64,000 nt of DNA from Wolfiporia cocos (GCA_029448655.1 JACCLO010000007.1:1612001-1676000); one strand, 5' to 3'; shown: positions 11,324-22,964, counted from the first letter of the stretch. The notes: generated by a model from the letters alone, not told the origin. A program made the numbers and translations.

Positions 11324-12712
11324 CTAGCTTAATTACCCATGGCTTCGCCACGGTCACACTGCTTTTTCCACTTCAATATATTATTCCAATCCATGTGTGC
11401 CTATTTCAGATAATCAGGCTTTTTTGAAGTTACCTGTGGATCCCCCATGAATTTCCTGTGCATTACCCATGGCTTCCCCAACTTGCCTCTTTTGCCTCTT
11501 GTCTCTGCCTGCTCAGCCACTTCTGACACTTTGCTGATCCTCGGTCTCATCGTCACTTCCCTTGTGATACTGTGTAATGTGGTGTCAAAATGTTCATCAT
11601 TTTTTGCAATCTTTTGGCAGGCATCTACAGCACAGGCCATTTATGTTGCAAAAATCCCCGTGGCATGAGGCATAATCCCCATGGCACAGGGCACAGATCC
11701 CTGTGGTGTGGGGCACAAATCCCCATGGTGTGGGGTATTTACATTACAAAATCCCCGTGCCACAGGACACAAATTCCCATGGCACGGGGCACAAATCTCC
11801 ATGGCACAGAGCACAAATCCCCGTGGCATGGGCCACAAATCCCCGTGGCACAGGACACACAAATCCCTGTGGCATGGGCCACAAATCCCCATGGTGTAGG
11901 GTATTTACATTACAAAAATCCCCGTGGCACAGGGCACAAATCCCCATGGCACGTGGCACAAATCCCTGTGGAATTGGGGTGCAAATCTCTGTGGCACAGG
12001 GTACAAATCCCCATGGTGTGGGGTATTTACATTACAAAATCCCCATGCCACAGGACACAAATCCCTGTGGCATGGGCCACAAACCCCCATGGAATGGGCC
12101 ATGAATCCCCGTGGCACAAATCCCCGTGGTGCAGGGCAGGAACAGCGTGCTGTCACAGATTTTACTGGGTCTTCATACCTAAAAGACTCGTGTCTGGGAT
12201 TATATTTCGCATTTTACGCCTTAACTATCACATGCTACATGAGCGCTTAGGTATCACATGATAGTTCCCTTATGGGGCTACAATATTGCTTATTAGCACG
12301 TGACCATGAGAATAGCTTAGATAAGCTCTACCACGGTACCAGATCATATAACTATATAGTTATAAGCCACCCAAACCTTGCCTAGGTTAGATAGATACAC
12401 ATGACCTACACATACACCAAACCAAACAACACGTACATAACACGTTCATACACATCAATGACTCAGCAGACTAATCTCCGAAGTCACGTGTCTTACTCAT
12501 ACCCCAATACCAGGCTATGTCAGTACTTACACATAAGCAGCCCGCTCGTTATCACATGCCAATAGCTCTGTTATTACTCATATCCCGATACCGGTATATG
12601 TTTATCACATGCTAGGCTTACTAACGTAGCAACAGCCACTTCACAAACATGGACCTATGGTCCAAACAACGTTTCTTACTGGTGCGGCCATTACCAGCAC
12701 ACATGGTCTATT

Positions 12713-13254
12713 TGTTACAGATCGTATATCCGTTCAACGCAAAATAACCAAGTCGAGTTACTTAGCGTATCGAGTAGCGCACTACTCGTCGGACTCCTCT
12801 GAGTCAGAGCGTCGATATACAAGCTGCAGGCTTAATTGCTCAAGCCTTTGAGAACGAGTATAAGATCCTTGAATTCAACAAGGTCGAGCTGAGGAACTCG
12901 ACCGATATTTACATCAGGTTATATACTGCGATCCGTTAATCGGGGTCATAGTGTCTTTGGTACTACTACTATTAAGTCCGTCGGGCTAACGATATAAGTA
13001 ATAAAGGAGAAGTGTTGCGGTTGAGCGCAACAAGAGATGAAACGCGGAACTACTGTGGTTGGACACAGAATATCAGCTAGAACAAGATGCGGACGCAGAG
13101 AGTGGGCATAGGGTTGTTATACATGAAACAGGGCCTACGGTTGAGCGGAGGCCCCCTAGAAATAGAGCGCTGGGTACAGCGGTTGAACGCTAAGTCCTCA
13201 TACACGGTGAGGCGTCAAACGGAATATTCGAGTGTACCTGGTAGAACTGTAACA
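12713..13254 (-). repeat. Gypsy-1 3' LTR
   Basis: 542 bp, with TGTTAC at one end and GTAACA at the other. It differs from the 5' LTR at CAGATCG versus CGGATCG near one edge and AACGCGG versus AACACGG in the middle. Confidence 0.95.
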
Positions 13255-13299
13255 TCACCCCCCCCTCAAGCCTTCATCGCCCTCGATGAAATCCAAGCT

Positions 13300-16200
13300 T
13301 CACGGCCACTCAGAGGGCCTCCGGATCAGGGTCGTTGTATCCCGCATCTGTATCGGGGAGCGGAGGCGTCGGAGGGGGGATCCATACCTGATATGAGGCG
13401 CACTCGCCGACGCGATGTCCTGGCTGCGTGACTCTGCAGGTGGGGCATCTGTAATCGGGACAGTCGAGGACCCAATGCCAGGGGCTACCACATCGACGAC
13501 AGGGCTCTTCGGCGGATGGTCGAGGTGGTGAGCGGGCTGAGGGGACGGCGCGAAGATATTCTCCTGATTCGTACCGCTGGTGGTGGTGGTGGGCCCAGAG
13601 ACGCTGTCGGAGCCAGGTAGGCAGCTGGTAAAGGGGTTCGTCCCATCCGTCCCTCCCTCGCTCCCATTCCTCCCGGGTAATGATCTCAACTGATGGAGAT
13701 CTGTTGCCAGCTCCGTCGCTAGCAGCTGCAGAGGCCGGCGAGGGGGGAGCCCTACCATCGCCCGACCCCTCTCGAACTGGGCGTCGTTCATCGTCTCGTG
13801 GATGCGGAGGAGGGCGCGCTGATTCTCGAGGTCAAGGTCCTGCGGGGGCGGTCGGTACGGCAGCGTCGCGAGGTACCACATGACTGTATTCCATAAAATC
13901 GAATGGTTCTGCGATTCGATCCAGCTCGCCGTCGTCGAGTAACCAGGGGGGCATGGCTGGGACAGGGCTTCGCGTTCGTGGTAAGCGGGGCGGGCCCGCT
14001 TCGACTTCTGCGAATGCTCGCCGGATTCGCGATGGTGTCGACGCCCCGAGGTGGTCGATCCACTGACCGATGCACCGCCCAAGCCTCTGTCGCTGGAGGA
14101 GGGCTGTGCGCTCGAGTTGGACGATTCTCTCTGTGACGTCCTGGTACTGGTCGAATATGTCGGTGAGTTCCTGTACGAGTTCAAATCGATCGGTCCAGGG
14201 GGTCGCCTGCCCGCCGGGGGGGATGTCGGACCTGTGCCAGGTGAGCGCATGTCTGATGCGGACGTGGGCATCCTCCGAGCAGCCGTAACACCTGCCTGTC
14301 TGGTACCCCATGCGGACTGCGAGGGATCACCGCATCGTCGGGGCAGTAGGTCGCTCGGACGGGCTGGTTGTAGGGAGTGGCGTCGACATGCTATTTCTTC
14401 GACCTGCCGGGCCTTGGTCTTCGTCCTCTTGCTTTTAAACTCCCTGAGGATGTCCGGGGAATTCTTTAAACTGGCTTCACCTTCCCATGAGTCTTCTGCC
14501 GATGGGTAGCCTTTCCAGTGGACGAGGTATTGCTTCCTCCCTCGGTATTGTCGTTGGTTCAGTATGGCTTCGACTTCATACTCTGCTTCCCCATCGACTA
14601 ATTCCGGGGGCGGCTTCATATGATTGGGTCCGTGCACCCTTGTCTCATTGAACGGCTTCAGTAAGGCTGCATGGAAGACCGGGTGTACCTTCCATCGCGG
14701 TGGTAGGGCTAGTCGATAAGTTACATTCCCAAGCTTTTCAGTGATAGTGAATGGTCCCTCCCTTTTGGGGGCGAGCTTCCGAGATTCGTATGGGAGGTGG
14801 AGGTTCTTGGCATCGAGCCAGACCTTGTCCCCTTTGTCGAATTTAGGGAGGTCTCGTAGGGTCCTTCCTGCCATCCGCTTCTGCATTAGCTCATGAGTGG
14901 TAATTGCCTTTTCTCTTGCTTCTCGCGCGGCTTTTAGTCGGTCAGCTGCTGCTGGTACCTGGGTGGTTTTAACTTCGTCTGGTAATCCTCTCGGGATGTA
15001 TCCCATGATTACTTCTGTAGGGGCAGGCCGCCCCTCTGTCCTCCGTGTGTTGTGAGCGAATTCTACATCTGCTAATCGCGTCGCCCACAGTCTTGGGTCG
15101 TTCATACAATATATGCGCAGATAGACTTCAATTTGTTGGTTCATTCTTTCCGTCTGTCCGTCTGTCTGTGGGTGATAGGCCGTGCTGAGGGCGGACTCGA
15201 TTCCAAAAACTTTGCAGAGCCCTTGAAAGAGCTTGGACGCGAATTGCGGTCCTCGATCGGATATGATTTTCCGGGGGAGTCCGTACTTCGAATAGATTTG
15301 CCGGTGGAATATGTCAGCTGCCCCTTCGCTGGTGATGGTCTTGCTGCATGGGGTTAGCGATATCGCCTTGGACGACCCATGATCGACGATGACCATGATC
15401 GAGTCATACTTCCCTACCGGGGGAAGGTCCGTGATGAAGTCAACTGAGCATTGTGAAAAGGGGAGGGCATCCTTTTTTGTCGGAATTGGTTGTAGTGGCG
15501 GCTTCGTCGGGCTTCTGTCGGGTTTCATTTGCTGACATATGGCGCACCCTTTGACGTATTCTGCCACCGTTTTTCGGAGATCAGGCCACCAGAAGTGTTC
15601 CTGTACTTTTAGCGTCGTCCCCCAGATTCCGGGGTGACCTGCTGCGATTGGATCGTGATATCTAGAGACCACATCCCTCCTCAGGGCAGGGTCTCTGGGA
15701 ACATACATTCGTCCTTTGTACAAGAGGACTCCTTCGCTGGACTGCCAGTCTTCCATTGCTGTCCTCAAAGGGGCAGTCTCTCCTTGTTCCAGGGCGCGGA
15801 GAGCCTGTTCCGCGATCGGGTCGAAAGGCTTCGCGATCTTGATCCGATCGATGATCGGTATCTCGATGGCGTGGACAAACAGTTCATCGGGTAACATGAG
15901 GATATTTTCGTTGTCATGTTCCGAGTCGTTTAGGTTCAGGAGACGCGAGAGAGTATCTGCCATTATTAATTTCTTTCCGGGTACGTGCTGTAGGCGGATG
16001 TCGAACTGGGACAGCAGGAGGTGCCATCTTGCCTGTCGCCGATTCAATCTCTGGGCGCTTCGCCAATATGTAAGGTTCTGGTGATCGCTTCTGATCAGAA
16101 TCTGGTGGGGTGCTCCTTCTAGAAGGTGGCGCCATTCTTCAAGAGCGCGGACTATTCCGAGAAGTTCCCGATCGTAGATTTCATAGTTTCGTTCCGCTGC

Positions 16201-18434
16201 GGTTAGAGATTGAGAGAGGTAGCCTACTGGCCGTTCATTCCCTTCGTCATCTTTCTGTTTGAGTACCGCCCCAAGGGCGTATTGGGATGCATCTGTTTCG
16301 AGGATAAATGGTTTCGCTTTGTCGGGGAGTGACAAGGCCGGAGCTTTTACGAATTGGTCCTTCAAGAATTCGAAAGCCTTCTCTTCTCGATCAGTCCACT
16401 TGAAACCATTCCCGGTTGCAGTCTTTGTGAGGTCGATGAGTGGTCGGGCATGTGTGGAGTAATGATCGATGAATTTTCGGTAGAAGTTTGCGAAGCCTAG
16501 GAAGGAGCGGACCCCCTTAACATTCCGTGGGGCGGGCCACTTCCGAATTCCTTGGAGCTTGGCTGGGTCCATCTGGACATGTCCTGGGGCGATTACCAAT
16601 CCTAGGAATTCCACCTTGTCAACTCCGAAAGCGCATTTCTCTGGTTTCACAAATAACTTGTTGTCGGCGAGTTTCCGCAGAATTCGTCGTTCTCGCTCTT
16701 GGTGTGTATCTCGATCTGGGGAAAAGATGAGGATGTCGTCCATGTACACCACTACCCATCCCTCTGCTATTTCTTCCTTGAGGATTTCGTTCATCATGGA
16801 TTGGAATGTAGCGGGCGAATTGCACATTCCGAAGAACATTACAGTGGGCTCGTAGAGGCCTCCATTCGTCTTGAACGCACCCTTCCATTGGTCGCCTTCT
16901 TTGATCCGCACATTATTGTACCCCGCTCGTAGGTCCATTTTGGTGAAAATTCTCGCCCCCTTTAGTTTTTCGATAAGTTCGGATATTAGGGGTAAGGGAT
17001 ATGCATTCTTGATCGTTCCCTCGTTCAGATACCTGTAGTCTTGGCAGGGTCTCAGACCTCCATCCTTTTTTGGGACAAAGAAAGCGGGGGAGGCCATCGG
17101 AGACTTCGATGGTCGGATAAAACCTTTTGCGAGATTTTCTTTTAAGAATTCGTCCATGGCTTTCTGTTCCCTGGGGGACAGCGCATAAACCTTGCAGTCT
17201 CGTGGTACGAAATCGGGTTTTAGTTCGATGGCGTGGTCCCAGGGTCTCGAAGGTGGGAAGGAGGCAGCTGCCGATTTGCTGAAGACTTTTGCAAAGTCCT
17301 TCAGGTGCTCGGGGAGGATTGTTTCGTCGGTGCCTTTTCCTGTCATTCCCGCGAATTCTTGAGATTTGGTCATAGCCTTTCGAATGTAGGAGAGTTGTGC
17401 GATCCTTTTCCTGAACCTGTGTTTGGTCTCGGTTCGCGAGGCAGTCAGCTTCCTCTCCATTTTGATAAACCTTCGTAGGAGTTGGTGTTCCTCTTCGGAG
17501 GATAGCTCCTTCGAGGGGTCTTCTGAACTAGGGCCCTTTGGTGTTTCTTCTTTGTCGGTGGAGCCAAAACCTTTCTCCCCTCGGTTAGTCTCGTCGAGTT
17601 CTTCGACCTGGATTATATCAGGGGTTATGGCTTGCTCGAATATAATCTGTGCAATCCTCATTCCAGGAATGATGCGGTGGGTGGTCGTCGATTGGTTGAA
17701 TAGTATGACTTGGACCTCTCCTCTGTAGTCGGGGTCGATGACGCCTCCTCCTACTGTCAGGCCGTGCCTGAGAGTGAGGCCCGATCGGGAGGCGATCCTT
17801 CCATAGGATCCCTTCGGGATTTTCATATGGACTCCGGTGGGGATTGCCTTCCATCCTCCGGGGGCTATCTCTTCTGATTTAGAGGCATAGAGGTCGTAGC
17901 CGATGGCTCCATCGGTTCCGCGGGTTGGTAGTTTTCCTTCGGGTGTAATGGTCATTTCGACTGTATCGAGGCGAAGAGTGACGTCTGCGCTTCGGGTTTT
18001 TTCTGGGGTTTTATTAGGGGTGACGTCGACCTTCCCCTTGGCCCAATCGATTTTGGGTCCTTCCTTCTTTAACCAGTTATATCCGAGGATCATGTCTTCC
18101 TTTCCGATGTTTCCGACGAGGAAGCGGATCTTGCGTTTCTTTCCTCTGTACCTAATAGCGAGGACTACTTCTCGATTTATTTGTCCGTCTTTATTGATGG
18201 TTCCATCAACGTTACGAATGGTGATGGGGTTCTTGATTGGTCGGGTCAGGATCCTGTGTCGAATGACGAGTTTTGGGTGGATGAGGGAGGACATAGCTCC
18301 TGAGTCGATGAGGGCATTTACTGTCACGGGTTTCTGCAGCTCCAGGGTTATAGGGATGAATAGCGACCTGTCGCGTTCATACGATGTAATTACATGGGCT
18401 ACGCTTTCGGGAGGTAAGACCGTGCACTTCCTCC
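13300..18434 (-). CDS. pol: Gypsy-1 Pol: PR-dUTPase-RT-RH-IN-chromodomain
   Basis: Single frame of about 1,700 residues, in the -1 frame relative to Gag. The frame is already open where Gag ends (18435), so expression by -1 frameshifting is inferred; GTG at 18327 is merely the first start-like codon. Counting from 18327: aspartic protease with DSGA (about residue 8), a dUTPase (about 130-260) with GYDLYAS, GRIASRSGL, GGGVIDPDYRGEV, GMRIAQII and RGEKGFGST, RT with FFVPKKDGG and YMDD, RNase H with LETDAS, integrase HHCC finger (H-X-H, CAICQQMK), core D, D (SDRGPQFAS) and E (TDGQTERMNQ), and a chromodomain ending VHWKGYPSAEDSWE. About 340 further residues, rich in Ser/Pro/Arg, follow with no known domain. 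No stop or frameshift was seen. Confidence 0.93.
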
Positions 18435-20114
18435 CTACTCGAAATCCTGTTCGTCGAGAATTTGGGCGAGGTATGAGGGGTTCTTAACCTTGAGAACCCT
18501 GATTGCATTGACCGCTTCTTCTATGGCGGTCGCTCCGTTGCTGTCTTCATCATCTGTGTTTTCTTCGACTTCCTCGACATGAGCTGTGGAGGTGTCTTCC
18601 TCGGCTTTCCGGGCTTTTCCCCTGGTGGTGGGTTTCTTCTTTCGTTTGGGGCAGTTGCTGGAGAGATGGCCCTTCTCCTTGCAGTTGAAGCAGCATCCTT
18701 CGGTTTGGAGCCTGCGACGTTCTTCTGTGGACATCCGATCGATATCCATTGCGTTCGGATCTTTAGTTGGGGCTGCTGTGGTCGAGGTGTTCTGGGTCTT
18801 GGCTCGCCATTGCGGCTTCTTCTTATCATTCCCTCGTCCCTTGATGAAGGTGTTATAATTGTTTTCGTTGATGGATGCTTGTCTCATCCATTCGGTAAGG
18901 GTGACGACGGGGGGAACGATATTTATGATGTGGGTTACCAGTGCGGGTCGAATAGCTCTCTTGTATGCTGTGACGAAGAGAGGGTCGCAGTGTACGCGGT
19001 CTAGCCCTGTTTTTCCTACAAGGTTGTCGAATTCGATATTGAAATCGTCGATGCTCTTCTTGTCTTGTTTGAGATCGAAGAGATCGTCGTTGGTTTTTTG
19101 TTTTTCTTCAATCGGTTCGAAGGCTGCATCGAATTCGGCGCTGAACTGGGCCAGCGGGGGTAATACGAACGCCCGGGTGATCGGGTCGGTGTATTTGGCG
19201 TAGTAGTTTTCTTTCCATTGGTTCACCCGGTCGCTTCCCTTGATGTATGACATGATGAAGAGGATCTTCTGGTCGTCGGACTGATAGTCTGCTGCGAACA
19301 TGGTGAACCAGGTGTTGCAGTCATTCTTGAAGCTCTGTAGCTTCTTTCGTTCCCCTTTGAACGGCTCGGGGGTGGCGAGCTTTATGCGATTTCCTCTGGC
19401 TGGCTGAGGGGCCTGGGCTCCCCAGCCTGGCGGGGCTCCTCCTCCTGGTGGACCTCCGCCTCCTGGTGGGCCTCCGCCTCCTGGTGGGCCTCCACCTCCA
19501 CCTCCTGGCGGTCCTGCTGGATTGCCTCCTGCGCCGCCTGCTGGATTGCCGCCGCCGCCCGGGGGACCTCCGCCTCCTGCGCCGCCTGGGGGACCTCCCC
19601 CTCCAGGAAGGCCTCCTCCTCCAGGAATTCCTGTTCCGGAGGGGTTTGCTCCGACAGGATGGCTAGGGAGCGGATTATTAGCCGGCGGAGGGTTAGGGGC
19701 CATTCCCCCTGCGCCCTGGCTTGCGCCTGCGCTTCCTGTAATAGTACTGCCGCCCATGGCTGTACCTGCCACACCCATGGTTCCTCCGGCGGAGGGGGTG
19801 TTCATCGTCTGTCCTCCCTGTTGTTGTCCATCAGCTCGGTGGATGGTAAGCGTCGGTGTCATAATATCAATGACCGTTCCAAACCGCTCGAACGCGGCGC
19901 GTGTCTGATCCCAGGGATCGTTCGAAGATGGGGGAACCTGTACCCAAGTGGGCGAAAGCCTGTCTGGGGACGGGATGGTGAGGTATCCTCCTTTCGTGAA
20001 GAATCCTGCTGGGGGATCTCTCCACTCGTACTTCTCTTCGTAAGAGATTCGTCGGTATGCTTCGGGGAGTATTTCAATTAACCTGGTCGGGAGATCCGGG
20101 TCGAATCGTTGCAT
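18435..20114 (-). CDS. gag: Gypsy-1 Gag polyprotein
   Basis: Capsid and nucleocapsid precursor that forms the retrotransposon particle. I choose ATG at 20114 (MQRFDPDLPTRLIEILPEAY), because the frame upstream runs only into the LTR with a TTG. The length is then 559 residues. It has a Gly/Pro-rich stretch (about residues 165-245), then a capsid-like helical region, and a CCHC zinc knuckle CCFNCKEKGHLSSNC near residue 475 followed by Lys/Arg. The Gly/Pro tract is unusually long for a Gag. It ends four residues after a DEQ, where the Pol frame is already open. Confidence 0.9.
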   Translation of the reverse strand: MQRFDPDLPTRLIEILPEAYRRISYEEKYEWRDPPAGFFTKGGYLTIPSPDRLSPTWVQVPPSSNDPWDQTRAAFERFGTVIDIMTPTLTIHRADGQQQGGQTMNTPSAGGTMGVAGTAMGGSTITGSAGASQGAGGMAPNPPPANNPLPSHPVGANPSGTGIPGGGGLPGGGGPPGGAGGGGPPGGGGNPAGGAGGNPAGPPGGGGGGPPGGGGPPGGGGPPGGGAPPGWGAQAPQPARGNRIKLATPEPFKGERKKLQSFKNDCNTWFTMFAADYQSDDQKILFIMSYIKGSDRVNQWKENYYAKYTDPITRAFVLPPLAQFSAEFDAAFEPIEEKQKTNDDLFDLKQDKKSIDDFNIEFDNLVGKTGLDRVHCDPLFVTAYKRAIRPALVTHIINIVPPVVTLTEWMRQASINENNYNTFIKGRGNDKKKPQWRAKTQNTSTTAAPTKDPNAMDIDRMSTEERRRLQTEGCCFNCKEKGHLSSNCPKRKKKPTTRGKARKAEEDTSTAHVEEVEENTDDEDSNGATAIEEAVNAIRVLKVKNPSYLAQILDEQDFE

Positions 20115-20158
20115 AGGCTTGCACTTCGGTGAGTGAGCTTTGTTAGAGCTCGACCTTC

Positions 20159-20700
20159 TGTTACGGATCGTATATCCGTTCAACGCAAAATAACCAAGTC
20201 GAGTTACTTAGCGTATCGAGTAGCGCACTACTCGTCGGACTCCTCTGAGTCAGAGCGTCGATATACAAGCTGCAGGCTTAATTGCTCAAGCCTTTGAGAA
20301 CGAGTATAAGATCCTTGAATTCAACAAGGTCGAGCTGAGGAACTCGACCGATATTTACATCAGGTTATATACTGCGATCCGTTAATCGGGGTCATAGTGT
20401 CTTTGGTACTACTACTATTAAGTCCGTCGGGCTAACGATATAAGTAATAAAGGAGAAGTGTTGCGGTTGAGCGCAACAAGAGATGAAACACGGAACTACT
20501 GTGGTTGGACACAGAATATCAGCTAGAACAAGATGCGGACGCAGAGAGTGGGCATAGGGTTGTTATACATGAAACAGGGCCTACGGTTGAGCGGAGGCCC
20601 CCTAGAAATAGAGCGCTGGGTACAGCGGTTGAACGCTAAGTCCTCATACACGGTGAGGCGTCAAACGGAATATTCGAGTGTACCTGGTAGAACTGTAACA
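20159..20700 (-). repeat. Gypsy-1 5' LTR
   Basis: 542 bp, same length as the other LTR and almost identical. It carries the presumed promoter for Gag-Pol transcription on the minus strand. Confidence 0.95.
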
Positions 20701-21147
20701 CTATTGTAGAATACGACTTAGCTGTAATAACTGTATCCACGCACAGACCGTCTCAATGTTTGGTTCCACTAGAGGATACCAAACAAAGCATGTATATAAG
20801 TAGGGCTATCGTCTCCGATAAGCCTTAGATTTGTTCTCTGCATTCGCACAGTCAAACACCATCCTGCTTGCGCTCTCTAGTCTCCTCACCAGTCCTTTAC
20901 AACTCCTTCAAGTCGTACTAAGGTCTATAAGTGAGTCTCACAACTAGTTTGTGTCACGCGCAAAACGCGAGCTAGCAGCGTGCCTTGCAGGTGCTGGGCA
21001 TGGGAATCCACCGGCCAACTCCCTGGGTGGCAGGCACCCTTTCTAATGGGAGGAGGAACGACGACACGCATGGACGCCACGCGGCAAACGTGGACGCCAG
21101 GTGCGCTCCACGCGACCGCTCCCACATGAGCTCCCATTACTTATAGA

Positions 21148-22428
21148 TGAAACGACTACACCAATGATGATCGTATTAGTGATTCGACTATTTAGCACAC
21201 TGTATGTATGTGTATCCGGGAGGGCACTTGCGCACACCACACCCACGGCTAAGACCCTGCCTGCTGCCACACCAGACATACAACAAAAAAATTCTAGTGC
21301 ACATGGCACCTGCTACCTCATGTCCCCCCCAATTCTGCTTCATGTCAAAAGTCGTATACAGTGTGGTGGTGATCCCAAACCAATATCAGCGTTTTATATT
21401 CGACAGAAAGATGCGCAAAAGGGGGAGCTCACCGCAAAGTGTACTGCTTGTATGCAGAAGCAAAAGCATCACCGGCAGGCAAGTCGACAAGCTCAGGAAG
21501 AGGATATCGACAACTTACACCACAAGATGGGTCCTGTGGACCCTGACATGATGCCGTTCTCTCAATTCACTGCAAAAGCATCAGAGGCAGTAGATGCCGT
21601 GCAGTGCAGTCTTGCAGCACAAGTGGATTTGAGGGACCTTGGACTTGAGGGGGATAGTAAGGCGAAGGCAAGAGACATAGCAGACTTACTTGGGCATCAG
21701 GCCCTCTTACATTGGATGTAAGTGGTTGCATATATTTTTCAGATTTGACTGGACATAAGACCCTGTCAGCTATGAGGCAAAAAGGGCTTGTGCTCGCACC
21801 AAAAACATTGTATTTACATTCAGCTGTGCACAATCCTGCCAGCGCGAGCAGGATCCAAAGGCTCAGGAGACATTGAAAGCATGTACCACTCATCGCATGG
21901 ACCGGTTCAACTGTCATGGCTGGTTACACATTGTGATTGGCAGTCAGCCTCATGAAGCTTCAATCCAGCTCAAGCATGATGAACATCACCTTGCCTATGT
22001 GAATACCGTGACTGACCTCCCTGACCACTGGAAAGAATATTTTGAGGAGCATTCAAGGGCACAGACTCCGGGAGAGGTGAGTGATGAGCTCTCACCCAAT
22101 AAAAAAATTAAGAGGCCCAATCCTTGGGATAGATCTGGTGCCATATTGTCTGAGAAGAGATGCATGGAAAGTCAGCATCTGAGGTCAGTATGCCCTTTCG
22201 TTCGAAAGCAGTATACTACTATTGGCACATGGTCAGTAGAAATGAGTGGAGGTGAGCCAATGACCCACTTGAGTCTGGAAGGAGATTGAGGAAAGGGGGG
22301 ATGAATACCAAGTTAGACTGCTTGATTTAGAAGAAGTACCAGAAACCAAGGTACTAGCCTTTGAGGTAACTGATTTTATGAAGGAGTGAGCAGACCATAC
22401 CCAGGAGCTAGCAATGGACTTGACATGT
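21148..22428 (+). pseudogene. Decayed MULE transposase, N-terminal part
   Basis: Fragments of one protein run through several frames. A Cys-containing N-terminal block (CGGDPKPISAFYIRQKDA, then CTACMQKQKHHRQ) is typical of Agaricomycete Mutator-like transposases, and later come DRFNCHGWLHIVIG and DLPDHWKEYFEEHSRAQTPGE (to about 22080). The best frames are 21290-21720 and 21873-22289. Frameshifts and stops separate them, and CpG is depleted. The catalytic part continues after 24563, beyond an inserted LTR. The exact element ends were not found. Confidence 0.6.
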
Positions 22429-22431
22429 TGT

Positions 22432-22964
22432 TGACACAGACCTACTGTCTGTGCAACCAGCCCAGCCAGGACTCCCTAACCCTCAATACAGGACAGTTGA
22501 GTTGGCACAAGGCAAGTGTACCAGGTTGCTCAGGTGCCCCAGACTAGCAAGTAAGAGAGAGAGAGCATCGACGTCGGACTGGCATGTGCAGAACGAGAAG
22601 GGGCCTAAGCCCAGTTGCCAAAAATCTTAGAGATGAGGATATAAGTCCTCATCGCCCTACTTATATACATGCCAGTAGTGCCAGTAATGGCTGCCCTAAA
22701 GATCAGGCCTGTGCGTTGTATCTAAGGGACCATGTGATACTGTAACTACAGTGATGTGGTATGTAACTAAAGTGATGAGCAGTGACTGTGATGTGAGTAA
22801 AAGGAAGCATGTGCCTACCCAGAAGGCACAGGTGACCTGGTCAAGGCACTAGACTAAAGCAAAGAGATGAAGGCATAGAGGGTGTGGCTATACACTGATC
22901 TTCGCCTCCAGCTGTAAAACACCTGGGGCAACATCAAGACAGCCCAATGGGGTGTTCTGTGACA
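22432..22964 (-). mobile_element. Solo LTR, family LTR4, copy 1
   Basis: 533 bp, TGACACAGACC...TTCTGTGACA, with target duplication GTTGT (22427-22431 and 22965-22969). It sits three bases inside the start of the LTR5 copy. A minus-strand TATA box lies at 22661-22668 in the setting GCATGTATATAAGTAGGGC, which is shared with the Gypsy-2 LTR. Confidence 0.88.

Larger units (their letters stand above)
12713..20700 (-). mobile_element. Complete Ty3/Gypsy retrotransposon, Gypsy-1
   Basis: 7,988 bp on the minus strand: two 542-bp LTRs, Gag, and Pol in the -1 frame. The target duplication CTATT is perfect (12708-12712 and 20701-20705). I see only two differences between the LTRs, both CpG transitions, so insertion was recent. 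A polypurine tract (minus-strand GAGGGGGGGGTGA) abuts the 3' LTR at 13255-13270. Chromodomain, RT and integrase place it in the chromovirus branch of Metaviridae. Confidence 0.95.
12151..20956 (+). mobile_element. Solo LTR of Gypsy-2 family, split by Gypsy-1
   Basis: Starts TGTCACAGATTTT at 12151 and ends AGTTTGTGTCA at 20956. It is the reverse complement of the LTRs at 32718 and 42005. It is flanked by CGTGC (12146-12150) and CGCGC (20957-20961), a 5-bp duplication with one CpG-to-TpG change. The LTR sequence breaks at CATGGTCTATT and resumes at CTATTGTAG, exactly where Gypsy-1 sits. A TATA box (TGTATATAAGTAGGG, about 20791) is in the promoter-like part. Confidence 0.9.
11324..21147 (-). mobile_element. 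Helitron-like element, copy C (host of nested stack)
   Basis: The minus-strand 3' end (GTGGCGAAGCCAT, GGGTAATTAAG, CTAG) is at 11324. The 5' TCTATAAGTAATGGGAGC is at 21147 and is preceded on that strand by A. About 1.0 kb of Helitron sequence is present (11324-12150 and 20957-21147). The rest is a solo Gypsy-2 LTR (12151-20956) that itself carries Gypsy-1. It contains the same minisatellite (about 11660-12140) and the same internal second hairpin (near 11461-11479) as copy A. Confidence 0.85.

Noticed and set aside
13300..14340. C-terminal extension of Gypsy-1 Pol as an envelope protein
   Set aside because: No signal peptide, transmembrane segment or cleavage-like motif is visible, and it is fused in frame to Pol.
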